This document shows positions 36,810 to 45,508 of a stretch of DNA of 64,000 nt, in pieces. Each line of letters starts with the position of its first letter. Within the stretch, counting starts at the first letter, position 1. Below the pieces are notes generated by a model. It was not told where the DNA came from. It saw only the letters and a program-made list of their open reading frames with translations, and searched no databases. The position numbers and the translations under genes were made by a program. The stretch comes from CAZKUR01 sp964556005 (GTDB lineage Bacteria; Bacteroidota; Ignavibacteria; Ignavibacteriales; Ignavibacteriaceae), in contig CAZKUR010000005.1 of assembly GCA_964556005.1 (NCBI GenBank), positions 1 to 64,000 on the forward strand, in the 5' to 3' direction.

Positions 36810-37374
36810 TGATTTTATTTAATAGAAATTCCCGTTGAAAAATAAATAAGGTAAGGTCTATATCGGTAGAAAAGATTGCTGTGTGATACCCGGATTCAAA
36901 CTCAACAAATAAATTTCTGTCAACCGGTATCAAATAGTAAGCATTAAAACCTCCGTAAGGTAAAAAGGCAATGTAAGATGGTAGAGGTGTTGCAGCTCCG
37001 ACGCCAACCCCGATAAATAAATTTTTTGTCAAGCTCATTTCAGGACCGAATTTAAGATAAGGAACTATCAGAACCATATTAGAATTTTTTTCCTGAACTG
37101 AGACTCCGTTTAAACCGGCTTCAAATGCAAACTCAACTTTAAACGGCTTTGTGCAATAATCAAAATCGTTTAACCTGTAATTTACATTCATAAAAATATT
37201 TCTAAGTTCAGGTGATACTTTAGGTCTGACAGCGCTTGAGTAACCGAATAAAATTCTTGTACGGTTTAATTTATTTTCGTTGTCATTAATAAGTGTTGAA
37301 TTATCCTGTAATAAAACCTGGACAGAAGATAAAAACAGGATTAAATATGTTAATCGTGAAAAAAGTTTTAACAT
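36790..37374 (-). CDS. Hypothetical exported protein, 194 residues
   Basis: A signal-like N-terminus ([19 protein letters not shown]) is followed by barrel-like strands: [78 protein letters not shown]. It could be a small outer-membrane barrel, but the family is not recognised. Its last bases overlap the decayed msrA, so the 3' end may have been created by that rearrangement. Confidence 0.55.
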   Translation of the reverse strand: MLKLFSRLTYLILFLSSVQVLLQDNSTLINDNENKLNRTRILFGYSSAVRPKVSPELRNIFMNVNYRLNDFDYCTKPFKVEFAFEAGLNGVSVQEKNSNMVLIVPYLKFGPEMSLTKNLFIGVGVGAATPLPSYIAFLPYGGFNAYYLIPVDRNLFVEFESGYHTAIFSTDIDLTLFIFQREFLLNKIITLTDL

Positions 37375-37408
37375 GAAAGTCTGATTTTTTGAATCAATTT
37401 TGTTTGAA

Positions 37409-37855
37409 TTAATTCATAAAAAGATTTTTTAAATCCAGTGAAGCAGACTTTCTTTTGGTTGCAAGCGAAACATAAGTTACTGCAAGCGTTTCCTTTCCCG
37501 AACCAAGTACAGTGCTGATTAATCCGAGAGCTTCGCCTAATTTTTCCGTACCAAATTTTTTCAAAATGATTTTCCAGATTACCTCTTCGAGAGCATTAAA
37601 TGCGGTATGGACTTCGTGGAGATCAAATCCCGCTTCAAATCTTTCTTTTGCTATTTCCTTCGAGTAATCGTTTATGTGGGAAAGGTTCCTGCTTTTTATC
37701 GATTCAACCATTAGGTCGAATAAATTTTCCAGCCTGTAAAGATTATCTTCGCTTGTTGAAGTATCGTAGGAACTTAAATGAGCGCTTGATAAATTTTCGA
37801 AAGCCTCGTTTAGGATTTGTTTTTTATTATCTATTAAAAATTCCAATAAACTCAT
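37409..37855 (-). CDS. RsbR/RsbRD N-terminal-domain-like protein
   Basis: 148 residues, all helical. LLEFLIDNKKQILNEAFENLSSAHL at the start, NLFDLMVESIKSRNLSHINDYSKEIAKERFEAGFDLHEVHTAFNALEEVIWKIILK in the middle and LGSGKETLAVTYVSLATKRKS at the end match the RsbRD_N sensor module. It has no STAS or kinase part, so it is a stand-alone sensor-type protein with an unknown partner. AAAGGGG before the ATG supports the start. Confidence 0.75.
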   Translation of the reverse strand: MSLLEFLIDNKKQILNEAFENLSSAHLSSYDTSTSEDNLYRLENLFDLMVESIKSRNLSHINDYSKEIAKERFEAGFDLHEVHTAFNALEEVIWKIILKKFGTEKLGEALGLISTVLGSGKETLAVTYVSLATKRKSASLDLKNLFMN

Positions 37856-37916
37856 ATAAATACCCCTTTTGGTTACCCCAAAATTAACAAAAGTTCAGAT
37901 GAAAAAGATTAAAATG

Positions 37917-38831
37917 TTACGGCTCCTCGCCATATTTTTTCTCACCGGCAGTTACTTTAATATTTAGGTAATTTTCTTTCGGCGGAAGGGGACAGGTGGC
38001 AAACCGTGTAAATGCACACGGCGGATTATATGCTTTGTTAAAATCAATCACTACATCATCATTGGAGTCCGGAAGTGACGTATAAACAAACCTTCCAGCG
38101 CCGTAAGTTTCTTTTCCGTTTGTTAAATCTGCAAAGATGATGAAAAATTCGTTGCCTTCCTTTACTGGAAGCAGAGTAAAATCTTTATCTTTTAAGCGAA
38201 ATGATAGTTCACCCACAGCCGTATCTTTTTCAACCGAATTTATAATATTCGGTATTTCAATTATCCTTATTTCTTTGAAGGGATGAAATTTAGCCGTGAC
38301 CCGCCAATCTTCATTTATCGGATAAGTATCTATTCCCTTAAATGTTTTTAGAAGCGGAGCATCTAAGTCTCTTAAACGAATTCCCAATCTTCCGTTGCGG
38401 TTTATTACAAACCATCTTAAAGTTCCCCATTGCATTACAGTTGGGTTGTTGTTTAGGTCGTCTATTAATTCCAAACTATTAATTAGCTTGCCGTCAACTG
38501 TTACGTTTACGTCCGGATTTATTTTTATAGTAGCTTTTCCTTGAGAAACGAAAAAAGTTCCGATAATTTTAGGAGCTTTTTGTGGAAAAACAATATTATT
38601 GCTTGTATCCGAACCGAAAGTATTTTGCCCGTCATGCAGCCAGTACAAACCGGTTAGATTCAGCCAGCCGTTTTCTTTTTTCAGTCCTTCAATTCTTTGT
38701 TGATGCCAGTCTTTTATTTCTTGAATGTATTTTGGACTTCCTTTTTGAACGGGCTCTTTCTTTCCGCAACCCGCAAAAAACAATAAGCTCACAACAAAAA
38801 TAACCGACGAAAAAAAACAAAAATTTTTCAT
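37917..38831 (-). CDS. DUF1684 lipoprotein
   Basis: 304 residues with a lipobox in SLLFFAGCGKK (Cys22). The family core includes KKENGWLNLTGLYWLHDGQNTFGSD, WGTLRWFVINRNGRLGIRLRDLDAP, and the C-terminal DFNKAYNPPCAFTRFATCPLPPKENYL typical of DUF1684. The function is unknown. A decayed copy of the same gene lies at 34556-34733 next to the intact msrA, so the two genes were once neighbours in a duplicated segment. Confidence 0.9.
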   Translation of the reverse strand: MKNFCFFSSVIFVVSLLFFAGCGKKEPVQKGSPKYIQEIKDWHQQRIEGLKKENGWLNLTGLYWLHDGQNTFGSDTSNNIVFPQKAPKIIGTFFVSQGKATIKINPDVNVTVDGKLINSLELIDDLNNNPTVMQWGTLRWFVINRNGRLGIRLRDLDAPLLKTFKGIDTYPINEDWRVTAKFHPFKEIRIIEIPNIINSVEKDTAVGELSFRLKDKDFTLLPVKEGNEFFIIFADLTNGKETYGAGRFVYTSLPDSNDDVVIDFNKAYNPPCAFTRFATCPLPPKENYLNIKVTAGEKKYGEEP

Positions 38832-39107
38832 TATTTAACTCGCAATAATCCTTAAAATTAATAAAGGAAGGCAAATAGTAATGGAAAGAACTTTTTATAT
38901 TCCTCACACTTAAATTTTTAATGTTTTAAAAATCACTATATAAAAATACGCAACACAAAATAATATCAAATGAAATAAGGCATATTAAAAGTGAAGTTTT
39001 CTGGATTTAATAAAAAACGAAAATATTTATCGGCAAGAGTATAAAAGAAAAACCCCCATTAATATTTTTTGTCTAATTAAATTTCCTCATGTTAAAGAGA
39101 ACTGATT

Positions 39108-41174
39108 TTACAATCCAATCTTTACATTCCCGAATATTTCTCTCGTTGGGCCCGGCTGATAAGAATTCCCATCAGGATCAGGTTCGGTGAATGCAACCCA
39201 TTTCTTATTAAATAAATTTTTAACGTTTAAGCTTACTTCGCCGTGTGTATATTTGATGTCCCAGTTGTAAGCCAATCGTGCATTAACCAAAGTAAAGCCA
39301 TCCTGGTAGATATTTGGATTGTCGGTATAAATTGTCCACTTGGAATTATACTGCACTCCTGCACCAACTGTGAAATTATTAAGGAACCTGTATTCAAGAT
39401 CGGCATAAAGCTGATGCTGCGGGCAATTCGGCAGCCAGTTACCGTCTATACTATCAGGCGCCGTATATTTGAAATTTTGATATGTATAAGCTAATTGGAA
39501 AGTAACCGGAGAAATAGGTTCGACTTCAAAGGATGCTTCCAATCCAAATCTTCTGCTCGAACCTGCATTTCTATAAAAGGTTTCTCCTATTCTACTTGGG
39601 AGAATACGGTATCTGTCGAAATCCTTATCGGAAGTCATGTAAAAACCATCTATATCATAATATACTTCTTTAACCGGTGTTCCGCGGAAACCGAGATCGA
39701 ATCCCTGAGAAGTGGAAGGCTCAAGATTCATGTTGAATCCGCCGGGATTCACCGGGTTGCTTGCCAGTTCTTCCGTAGCAGGCGGTAGGAATCCCTGTCC
39801 CCAGCTTGCATAGATATTTAAATTATCCGTAGGCGAATAAGTGACACCTGCTCTTGCAGTAACTTTATCAAAATTCTTACTGCCTGAAAGATTGATTGCG
39901 TCGATTAATAAATCGGTCAATTTGTTAGTGATATTATCATAACGAACATTCAACATAACACTCCACTGTTTCCCTATTTCAATTCTATCTAAAATAAATG
40001 TACCAATTCCGCCTTGATCGATAGTTTCATTTGAGAGCAAAGTTGAACCTTCTAAACCGCCTACTAAATTGGTGTCTATATACTCATCAATTCTTTGCCA
40101 TTGAAAATCAGAACCAACGCTGATAAAGTTTTTAAGATTTTCATTTCCGCTGCTGAATTGATATTGAATTGTTCCTCCCGGTGTAAAATATCTATCATGC
40201 CACATATATCTGGAGCCCAATTCTTTATAACCTGTTGTTCTTAAATATGCGTTGAAATTCAGAATCTGGTTATCGTTTATTTTTACATCTCCGACAAACC
40301 CTCCCGTAAATCTCGATGTTTGTTGAAGTTCATCTCTCGGAACTGCATCGTCGTTAGGTGTTCTCGGATCAAGTGCAAGCTGTGCAAGGTTCAATCCTTC
40401 AGGGTTCTCATTGCTGTAATAGGTGTAAGATAGTAGTTGTGTTAAATTAACTTTATCGGATAAGTTGAAATTAATTTTACTGCTGAAATTTTGTCCCTGA
40501 AATGCGGAATGAATTCTGTAACCGTCGCCCATTATTCTTGAGTAGCTGACACGGTAATTTATATTATCGGAACTGCCGTTAGTTTGAACGAAGGCTTTCC
40601 AGAAACCGTTTGTACCGAAGCTGCTGAATGCTTCGGCGTTAAAAGGTTTGATTCCGCCACATAGTGTAGTAATATTGATTATTCCACCGGAAGCGCCGCC
40701 GCCGTACAATGCGGCCGAAGGTCCTCTTAACACTTCAACATTGCTTACTGTCTCCCAATCGACATCGTACAAATCAGGTGCGAATCCTGTAGGATCGTTC
40801 AAAGGAATTCCATCCAATAAAATTTTAATTCCTCTTATTCCATGTTCGGAAAGTATGCCCTGTCCGCGGATAGATAAATGAAGCCGTTCTCCATCGGCCT
40901 GGTTTTCAACTCTAACACCCGGAACGAGGCTAAGCGCTTCATCGGCAGAAATTCCGCGTACCATTGTTCTTAAAGTTTTTTGATCTACAATCGAAGTAGC
41001 CGACGGATTTTCCTTAAATGGAATATTGATTCTTGGTGCTGTTACCATTACTTCCGTTGGATAAACGTATTGTGGTACTTTTGTTGTATCTGTTTTTTGA
41101 TCTTTATTTTGAGAATAAATACCCAAAGTAAAGATCATCATTAATGTAACTATAGAAAGAATAAATGATTTCAT
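39108..41174 (-). CDS. TonB-dependent receptor
   Basis: 688 residues with a signal peptide (LSIVTLMMIFTLGIYSQ). The plug domain covers about 40-160 (MVTAPRINIPFKENPSATSIV, SLVPGVRVENQ, ILLDGIPLNDPTG, VEVLRGPSAALYGGGASGGIINI). The 22-strand barrel follows and ends FGNVKIGL. The substrate is not identified; FecA-like metal-chelate uptake is plausible. GGAGGGGAAG precedes the ATG. A small membrane protein gene lies 124 bases upstream in the same direction. Confidence 0.92.
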   Translation of the reverse strand: MKSFILSIVTLMMIFTLGIYSQNKDQKTDTTKVPQYVYPTEVMVTAPRINIPFKENPSATSIVDQKTLRTMVRGISADEALSLVPGVRVENQADGERLHLSIRGQGILSEHGIRGIKILLDGIPLNDPTGFAPDLYDVDWETVSNVEVLRGPSAALYGGGASGGIINITTLCGGIKPFNAEAFSSFGTNGFWKAFVQTNGSSDNINYRVSYSRIMGDGYRIHSAFQGQNFSSKINFNLSDKVNLTQLLSYTYYSNENPEGLNLAQLALDPRTPNDDAVPRDELQQTSRFTGGFVGDVKINDNQILNFNAYLRTTGYKELGSRYMWHDRYFTPGGTIQYQFSSGNENLKNFISVGSDFQWQRIDEYIDTNLVGGLEGSTLLSNETIDQGGIGTFILDRIEIGKQWSVMLNVRYDNITNKLTDLLIDAINLSGSKNFDKVTARAGVTYSPTDNLNIYASWGQGFLPPATEELASNPVNPGGFNMNLEPSTSQGFDLGFRGTPVKEVYYDIDGFYMTSDKDFDRYRILPSRIGETFYRNAGSSRRFGLEASFEVEPISPVTFQLAYTYQNFKYTAPDSIDGNWLPNCPQHQLYADLEYRFLNNFTVGAGVQYNSKWTIYTDNPNIYQDGFTLVNARLAYNWDIKYTHGEVSLNVKNLFNKKWVAFTEPDPDGNSYQPGPTREIFGNVKIGL

Positions 41175-41297
41175 ATTCTTCCCCTCCGTAAAAGTGAATA
41201 AAAATAGTTTAATTAATAGATTTATACCTATGCCCTTGTTTGAGCATTTGCCAAATCTTTTTCTAATATTAGGGTCTGAATTTATTTTGAAGTGACC

Positions 41298-41816
41298 TTA
41301 TGCTTGACGGGGAGGGGGAGTGGGTACCCGGGGTAAAAAACTTTTATAATAATTATTTAAAAAACCACACACCGCCTCAGTATCTGTTAAAGGCGGAATA
41401 GTTTTAAATATGCTGATTAAGTAAAAAGGTAAACTTCTTGTTATAAAATGATTTTTAGAAAGATTTTTATTTATAAATATGCATGCATTAATAAATAATT
41501 CTTCTTCTTCTTTGTCGTTCCTGCAATAGATATACATCTTGTCATTCGTTTTATTTAAACGAACTACATCAAATAATTTTCCATTATATCTGAATTCCTT
41601 GCCTTCTTTAACCCAAATGAATTTTGAACTACCGTTATTAATATCCGGCTTATAAATTACAAACAAAGTTAGGTCTTTATCCAGGATATTTGTAGAAATT
41701 CTCTCTTTAACTTTGTTTTGAATAATTTCTTGCTGAAGTTTAAATAAAAATAAAAATCCCCCTATGTTGAAGAAAAGGAAAAGAGTAATCAATAGTGCAG
41801 TTATTTTTTTCAGCAT
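41298..41816 (-). CDS. Small membrane-anchored protein next to a TonB receptor
   Basis: 172 residues. One N-terminal helix (ITALLITLFLFFNIGGFLFLF) anchors a region with EGKEFRYNGKLFDVVRLNKTNDKMYIYCRNDKEEEELF, then a hydrophobic patch and the tail PRVPTPPPRQA. Proteins with this layout (helix, W/V-KEGKEFxYNGKLFDV, Pro-rich end) are often found beside TonB receptors in Bacteroidota; that is recollection, not checked here. The function is unknown. It is transcribed in the same direction as the receptor. Confidence 0.65.
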   Translation of the reverse strand: MLKKITALLITLFLFFNIGGFLFLFKLQQEIIQNKVKERISTNILDKDLTLFVIYKPDINNGSSKFIWVKEGKEFRYNGKLFDVVRLNKTNDKMYIYCRNDKEEEELFINACIFINKNLSKNHFITRSLPFYLISIFKTIPPLTDTEAVCGFLNNYYKSFLPRVPTPPPRQA

Positions 41817-41966
41817 TTTACGATAATAAAAAAATAAAACAACTGTATCTAATCTAAAAAATTAATAAATCATATTCGTTAGTAATGATGAATAGTTTAT
41901 AGGTATGAAATAAACAGAATCTTTCGACAAAGAGAAAAATAATTTTAAATAAACCTTCAATGGGAT

Positions 41967-42320
41967 TTAATTTTTCTTATTATAAACATATTTAATAATC
42001 TCCGCTTTCTCGATTGTGATTAACCCTCCGCTGTTTGCCTCATCAAAGATTTTATTTAAGACAGGCAGGAAATTTTCAACTTTCTCAATTTCATCTACAA
42101 TCTCAATTACCATCGGCATATCTTCGGAAAGTCTTAGGATTTTTGAAGTATGAATTCTGCTTGAGCCGCCGAATCCCATAATACCTTTGAAAACTGTTGC
42201 ACCGGCAAGCCCTGATTTTCTTGCTTCTTGAACAATTTTTTCATAAACAGGCAAGCGGTTAATCTGATCATCTTCCCCGACGAAAATTCTTAATAATTTT
42301 ACATCGCCTTTTATTTCCAT
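41967..42320 (-). CDS. DUF190 protein, fluoride-linked
   Basis: 117 residues. LLRIFVGEDDQINRLPVYEKIVQEARKSGLAGATVFKGIMGFG is the DUF190 core, a PII-like fold. It begins one base after the crcB stop and shares its transcript, which is led by a fluoride riboswitch. DUF190 next to crcB is common, and it may regulate or bind the channel; that is inference. The CAGGAG ribosome site lies in the crcB coding end. Confidence 0.9.
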   Translation of the reverse strand: MEIKGDVKLLRIFVGEDDQINRLPVYEKIVQEARKSGLAGATVFKGIMGFGGSSRIHTSKILRLSEDMPMVIEIVDEIEKVENFLPVLNKIFDEANSGGLITIEKAEIIKYVYNKKN

Positions 42321-42321
42321 T

Positions 42322-42705
42322 TTAAACTCCTGAAATTATTTTTGCCAAAATATAAGCAATGAAAACAAATAAAAGTGTCAACAAAACATTTAAAAGAATA
42401 TTTGTTAATCCTAAAAACAGTTCACTTTCATTAAAAAGGCTGATGGTTTCAAAAGAAAAAGTCGAAAAAGTTGTAAGCCCGCCGCAAAAACCTGTTGTGA
42501 GTAGCAGCCTTAAGTGCGGATTGATTAAATCATTTGCGTTAAAATAAAACATTATGAATCCAAGAATGAGACTCCCGATTATGTTGACTGCGAGTGTACC
42601 GTAAGGAAAAGTTGAAGGCAGGATTTTATAAACTACATCCGACAGCCAGTACCTTAAAGCTCCGCCAAAGCCGGCTCCTATAATTACTAAAAAATAATTT
42701 TGCAT
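42322..42705 (-). CDS. crcB: Fluoride channel CrcB/Fluc
   Basis: 127 residues, four membrane helices. FGGALRYWLSD, GTLAVNIIGSLILGF with the Asn of the NxxG motif, and TTGFCGGLTTFSTFSFET are the classical Fluc signatures. It exports fluoride as a dual-topology dimer. Regulation is by the fluoride riboswitch just upstream on the same strand, and it forms an operon with DUF190. Confidence 0.95.
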   Translation of the reverse strand: MQNYFLVIIGAGFGGALRYWLSDVVYKILPSTFPYGTLAVNIIGSLILGFIMFYFNANDLINPHLRLLLTTGFCGGLTTFSTFSFETISLFNESELFLGLTNILLNVLLTLLFVFIAYILAKIISGV

Positions 42706-42743
42706 TATAATCCTCGTAATAAAATTGTCTTAAAAGTAATGTT

Positions 42744-42822
42744 TTAGGAGTTATTAGTCTCGAAGGAATAAACGGACGGTTAAACCTGTTATTTTATGCA
42801 GGTTCGGCGAACTCCATCGCCA
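42744..42822 (-). promoter_or_regulatory. Fluoride riboswitch (crcB motif)
   Basis: On the minus strand the leader reads GGCGATGGAGTTCGCC (42821-42806), the conserved hairpin of the motif, then GAACCTGC and a second hairpin AACCTG / CAGGTT. It ends with GACTAATAACTCCTA, matching the conserved 3' pseudoknot strand TGAUGACUCCU. It lies 38 bases before the crcB start, whose product exports fluoride. Confidence 0.9.
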
Positions 42823-43034
42823 ATTATATTAAAAAAATCCATTTTAATATTTAAATATAAGAAATCAAAAAAATCAATTTGTGATTCAACGAATTGCAAA
42901 ATGAAGCTTTGTAAGAATTGTGTTATCTTTTAAACAAGATTAAGGTATATTAAAATATTGCGTTGCCTTGGTCGAAATTATATTTTTTATTAAAGATTAT
43001 TTAAGTAATTTCCTGATTATAAAAAGGAGGCGTT

Positions 43035-43232
43035 ATGTCAAACATAGAACTTAAACTATCCGAACAAGAAGCAGAAATCATATTGGAAATATTGGATAAT
43101 TACTTGTCCGATCTAAGTATGGAAATAACAGATACCGACAGCATGGAATTCAGGGAAAAACTAAAAAGCAGGAGAACTTCAGTTCAAAAAGTAGTTAAAA
43201 TTCTTCGCGAAATGTCGGCCAATCAACAATAA
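43035..43232 (+). CDS. Hypothetical small helical protein, 65 residues
   Basis: AAAAGGAGGC before the ATG is the strongest ribosome site in the window and supports a real gene. The product is predicted helical (LSEQEAEIILEILDNYLSDLSMEI, FREKLKSRRTSVQKVVKILREM). No family is recognised. It could be a small regulator or antitoxin-like protein; no partner is seen. It is rightward and 121 bases before the DUF116 gene. Confidence 0.65.
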   Translation: MSNIELKLSEQEAEIILEILDNYLSDLSMEITDTDSMEFREKLKSRRTSVQKVVKILREMSANQQ

Positions 43233-43353
43233 TTAAGAATTAAAATGGGGGCAAACTTGCTGAACGCGGAATTTTTTATCAATTCGTAGTTTCATAATTT
43301 ATCTCCGCGGCTGTATTCTATATTAAAGTTGTAAATTATATTTATGGATTTTG

Positions 43354-44163
43354 ATGCGCGATAACGTAAATATTGAAATCCCATTTAAAGGCAAAACTTA
43401 TTCTTTATACGGCCATGCTAATAATTCCGACTTATATTTCAAAATAATTTCCGGCTTAACTGGTTCTTTAATATTAAGATTTGGAAATCCCGAAGTTCTT
43501 TTAACTGAAATTAATAAACTTGCATGCAAAAAAAGAATTTTAAAATATTATCTTAATGAAAATGATAGCTCGTCTGTTGGGAGTAAACTAATTAAACAAT
43601 TAAATTCTAAACTGCACGAATATACCCTCGAAGTAAATAATCATTTGAATAGTCTATCGCTTAATGACAAATTTAAGAAAGTATTTACTATTACCGAGCA
43701 GCAGTATCATCTATACATGATTAGGATTGAGCTAATAAACAGGTTGAATATTGAAGAGTTCAAAAATTGTAATTACAAAATTGCTTTTCTGCCTCACTGC
43801 CTTCATGATCTCAGCCGGAATTGTACATCAAAACAGGATGAAATAGATTACGTTTGCAGGGGATGTTCAAAAAACTGCTATATAAATTTTGTAAGCGCTA
43901 TTCTCAGAGAGAACAACATAAATCCTTATATCTGGCGAACCGCCGATCTCAAAAAGCTGATTAAAAAATTAAAAGGAAAATTCCGTACCGTTGGAGTGTT
44001 CGGTATTGCGTGCATCCCTGAATTAATTAATGGAATGGAATTGTGCATTAAGCTCGATGTTCCCGTAACAGGCTTACCGCTGGATGCGAATAGGTGTTCA
44101 AGATGGATGGGAGAATTTCATTTTAATACGGTTAATCTTTCTAAGCTTAAAAGTATGTTTTAA
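43354..44163 (+). CDS. DUF116 protein
   Basis: 269 residues from ATG 43354 (the codon before it, TTG, is not needed). The C-terminal half has the family's cysteine-rich motif: LPHCLHDLSRNCTSKQDEID, CRGCSKNCYINFVS, and later VFGIACIPELINGMELC and GLPLDANRCSRWMGEFH. These cysteines could bind a cluster or zinc. The function is unknown; in some genomes it lies near lipoyl or cofactor genes. The first 130 residues are less conserved and resemble a helical domain. Confidence 0.82.
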   Translation: MRDNVNIEIPFKGKTYSLYGHANNSDLYFKIISGLTGSLILRFGNPEVLLTEINKLACKKRILKYYLNENDSSSVGSKLIKQLNSKLHEYTLEVNNHLNSLSLNDKFKKVFTITEQQYHLYMIRIELINRLNIEEFKNCNYKIAFLPHCLHDLSRNCTSKQDEIDYVCRGCSKNCYINFVSAILRENNINPYIWRTADLKKLIKKLKGKFRTVGVFGIACIPELINGMELCIKLDVPVTGLPLDANRCSRWMGEFHFNTVNLSKLKSMF

Positions 44164-44483
44164 TAAACAAACACACCTCCCTGGGTAGTCATAGACCATT
44201 CCATGATAGGAAATATGAGACACCTTTAAATAAATCAAGTTCCAGTCATGTATGGACTCTTAAAGGGGCAGGCATGACTGCCAAGTGTAATTATTTCGGA
44301 AGCAGAACACTTGTTTGCAAGATTAACCGATGTAAAGGGGCTATATTTATTTTATTTAAGAAATTAACCGTTTACCCACATTCTTAACCGGATAAAATAT
44401 TAAACCAGTATTCTTAAAACCCAATCTTATTTCGTACGTCTTAATGAGCAAAAACGATTACAAATTTTTGAAGGGAGAGAAAA
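44164..44483. other. Intergenic region with two short hairpins
   Basis: Two perfect inverted repeats lie in tandem: CAGTCATG / CATGACTG at 44243-44250 and 44273-44280, and CAAGTGT / ACACTTG at 44282-44288 and 44307-44313. No ORF or tRNA was seen. They could be part of the leader of the next gene or a structured RNA. Confidence 0.35.
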
Positions 44484-45497
44484 ATGAATAAGCAAAGACA
44501 GCAAGCTATAATTACGCTGCCTAAAATCTTGACATTTGTAGTCCTGATTGCAGGTGCATTAATGATTCATGCATGTGCATCTTCTCAGGCCGCGGAACAA
44601 ACAAATAACCAGGACAAAAAATTAAATGAGGGTGAAGAATCTTTTGCCTTTTACGATACAACAGGAGGGCAGCAGACGTACTGGGAAGCAATTTTCAAAA
44701 ATCAAAAGCTTAGTGAACTATATAAAAACGGTAGTCTTATTCCCGATTCGCTGATTTCGGATTATAAAGATCTTGTTTACAATAGGATCGACAGAGTTTC
44801 CGGTGATAATCATAAACTTATTTTTCGATTTCACGATTTTCCTTTTGATTCAACGTACTTTAAACATAAAAAACATTTCAAAAATCATCTTATGTGGATG
44901 ATGCCGGATTCATGTTTTCCGTTCAACAGCAAAAAATTCCATCCTGAAATAGACAGCCTAAAGAAAGAGATGGAATTTCTGAAACATTTCAAGTTTAACT
45001 TCAAATTCGATTCATCGAAGTTTCGTGAAAATATGAAGGAAATGATGAAAGGTTTGAAGCATTTACATTTCGACTCTTCTGATTTTAAAGTGAACATGAA
45101 AGAATTTGATAAAAGCATGAAAAAATTCGAAAAGGGAATGAAAGAATTTCAGAAAGAAATGAAAAATAAAAAATTTAATTTTGATATCGATTTATCCGGT
45201 TTGAATGATCAAATGGCAGAACTGAACGAACGGATTGGACATCTAAAGCTCGACATGTCCGGTGTAAACAAGGTGCTTCAAAAATATAACCATTTTGAAG
45301 AAGAACTAAGAAAAGAAATGGTAAACGACGGCGTAATTAAAAAAGGTGAAGATAATGTTGAAATAAAAATCGAATCAGGCTTGTTGAAAGTAAACGGTAA
45401 AAAGGTTCCCGATAATCTGTTCAAGAAATATAAAAAGTTATATAAGGATATAATGGGAAAAGATTGGCATAGTGGTGAAGAATTCGATTTGGAATAG
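44484..45497 (+). CDS. Lipoprotein rich in Lys, Phe and Met
   Basis: 337 residues. The N-terminus has a hydrophobic stretch ending in HACASS, a probable lipobox with Cys30. Residues about 110-220 are unusual: repeated DS-F-N/K-F-K and MKxFxKxMKxFxKxMK patterns (FKFNFKFDSSKF, EFDKSMKKFEKGMKEFQKEMK), amphipathic and strongly basic. The last 60 residues (IESGLLKVNGKKVPDNLFKKYKKLYKDIMG) resemble C-terminal pieces of some Bacteroidota M56/BlaR-linked proteins. The function is unknown. GGGAGAG precedes the ATG. Confidence 0.6.
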   Translation: MNKQRQQAIITLPKILTFVVLIAGALMIHACASSQAAEQTNNQDKKLNEGEESFAFYDTTGGQQTYWEAIFKNQKLSELYKNGSLIPDSLISDYKDLVYNRIDRVSGDNHKLIFRFHDFPFDSTYFKHKKHFKNHLMWMMPDSCFPFNSKKFHPEIDSLKKEMEFLKHFKFNFKFDSSKFRENMKEMMKGLKHLHFDSSDFKVNMKEFDKSMKKFEKGMKEFQKEMKNKKFNFDIDLSGLNDQMAELNERIGHLKLDMSGVNKVLQKYNHFEEELRKEMVNDGVIKKGEDNVEIKIESGLLKVNGKKVPDNLFKKYKKLYKDIMGKDWHSGEEFDLE

Positions 45498-45508
45498 AAA
45501 TCTTACTT

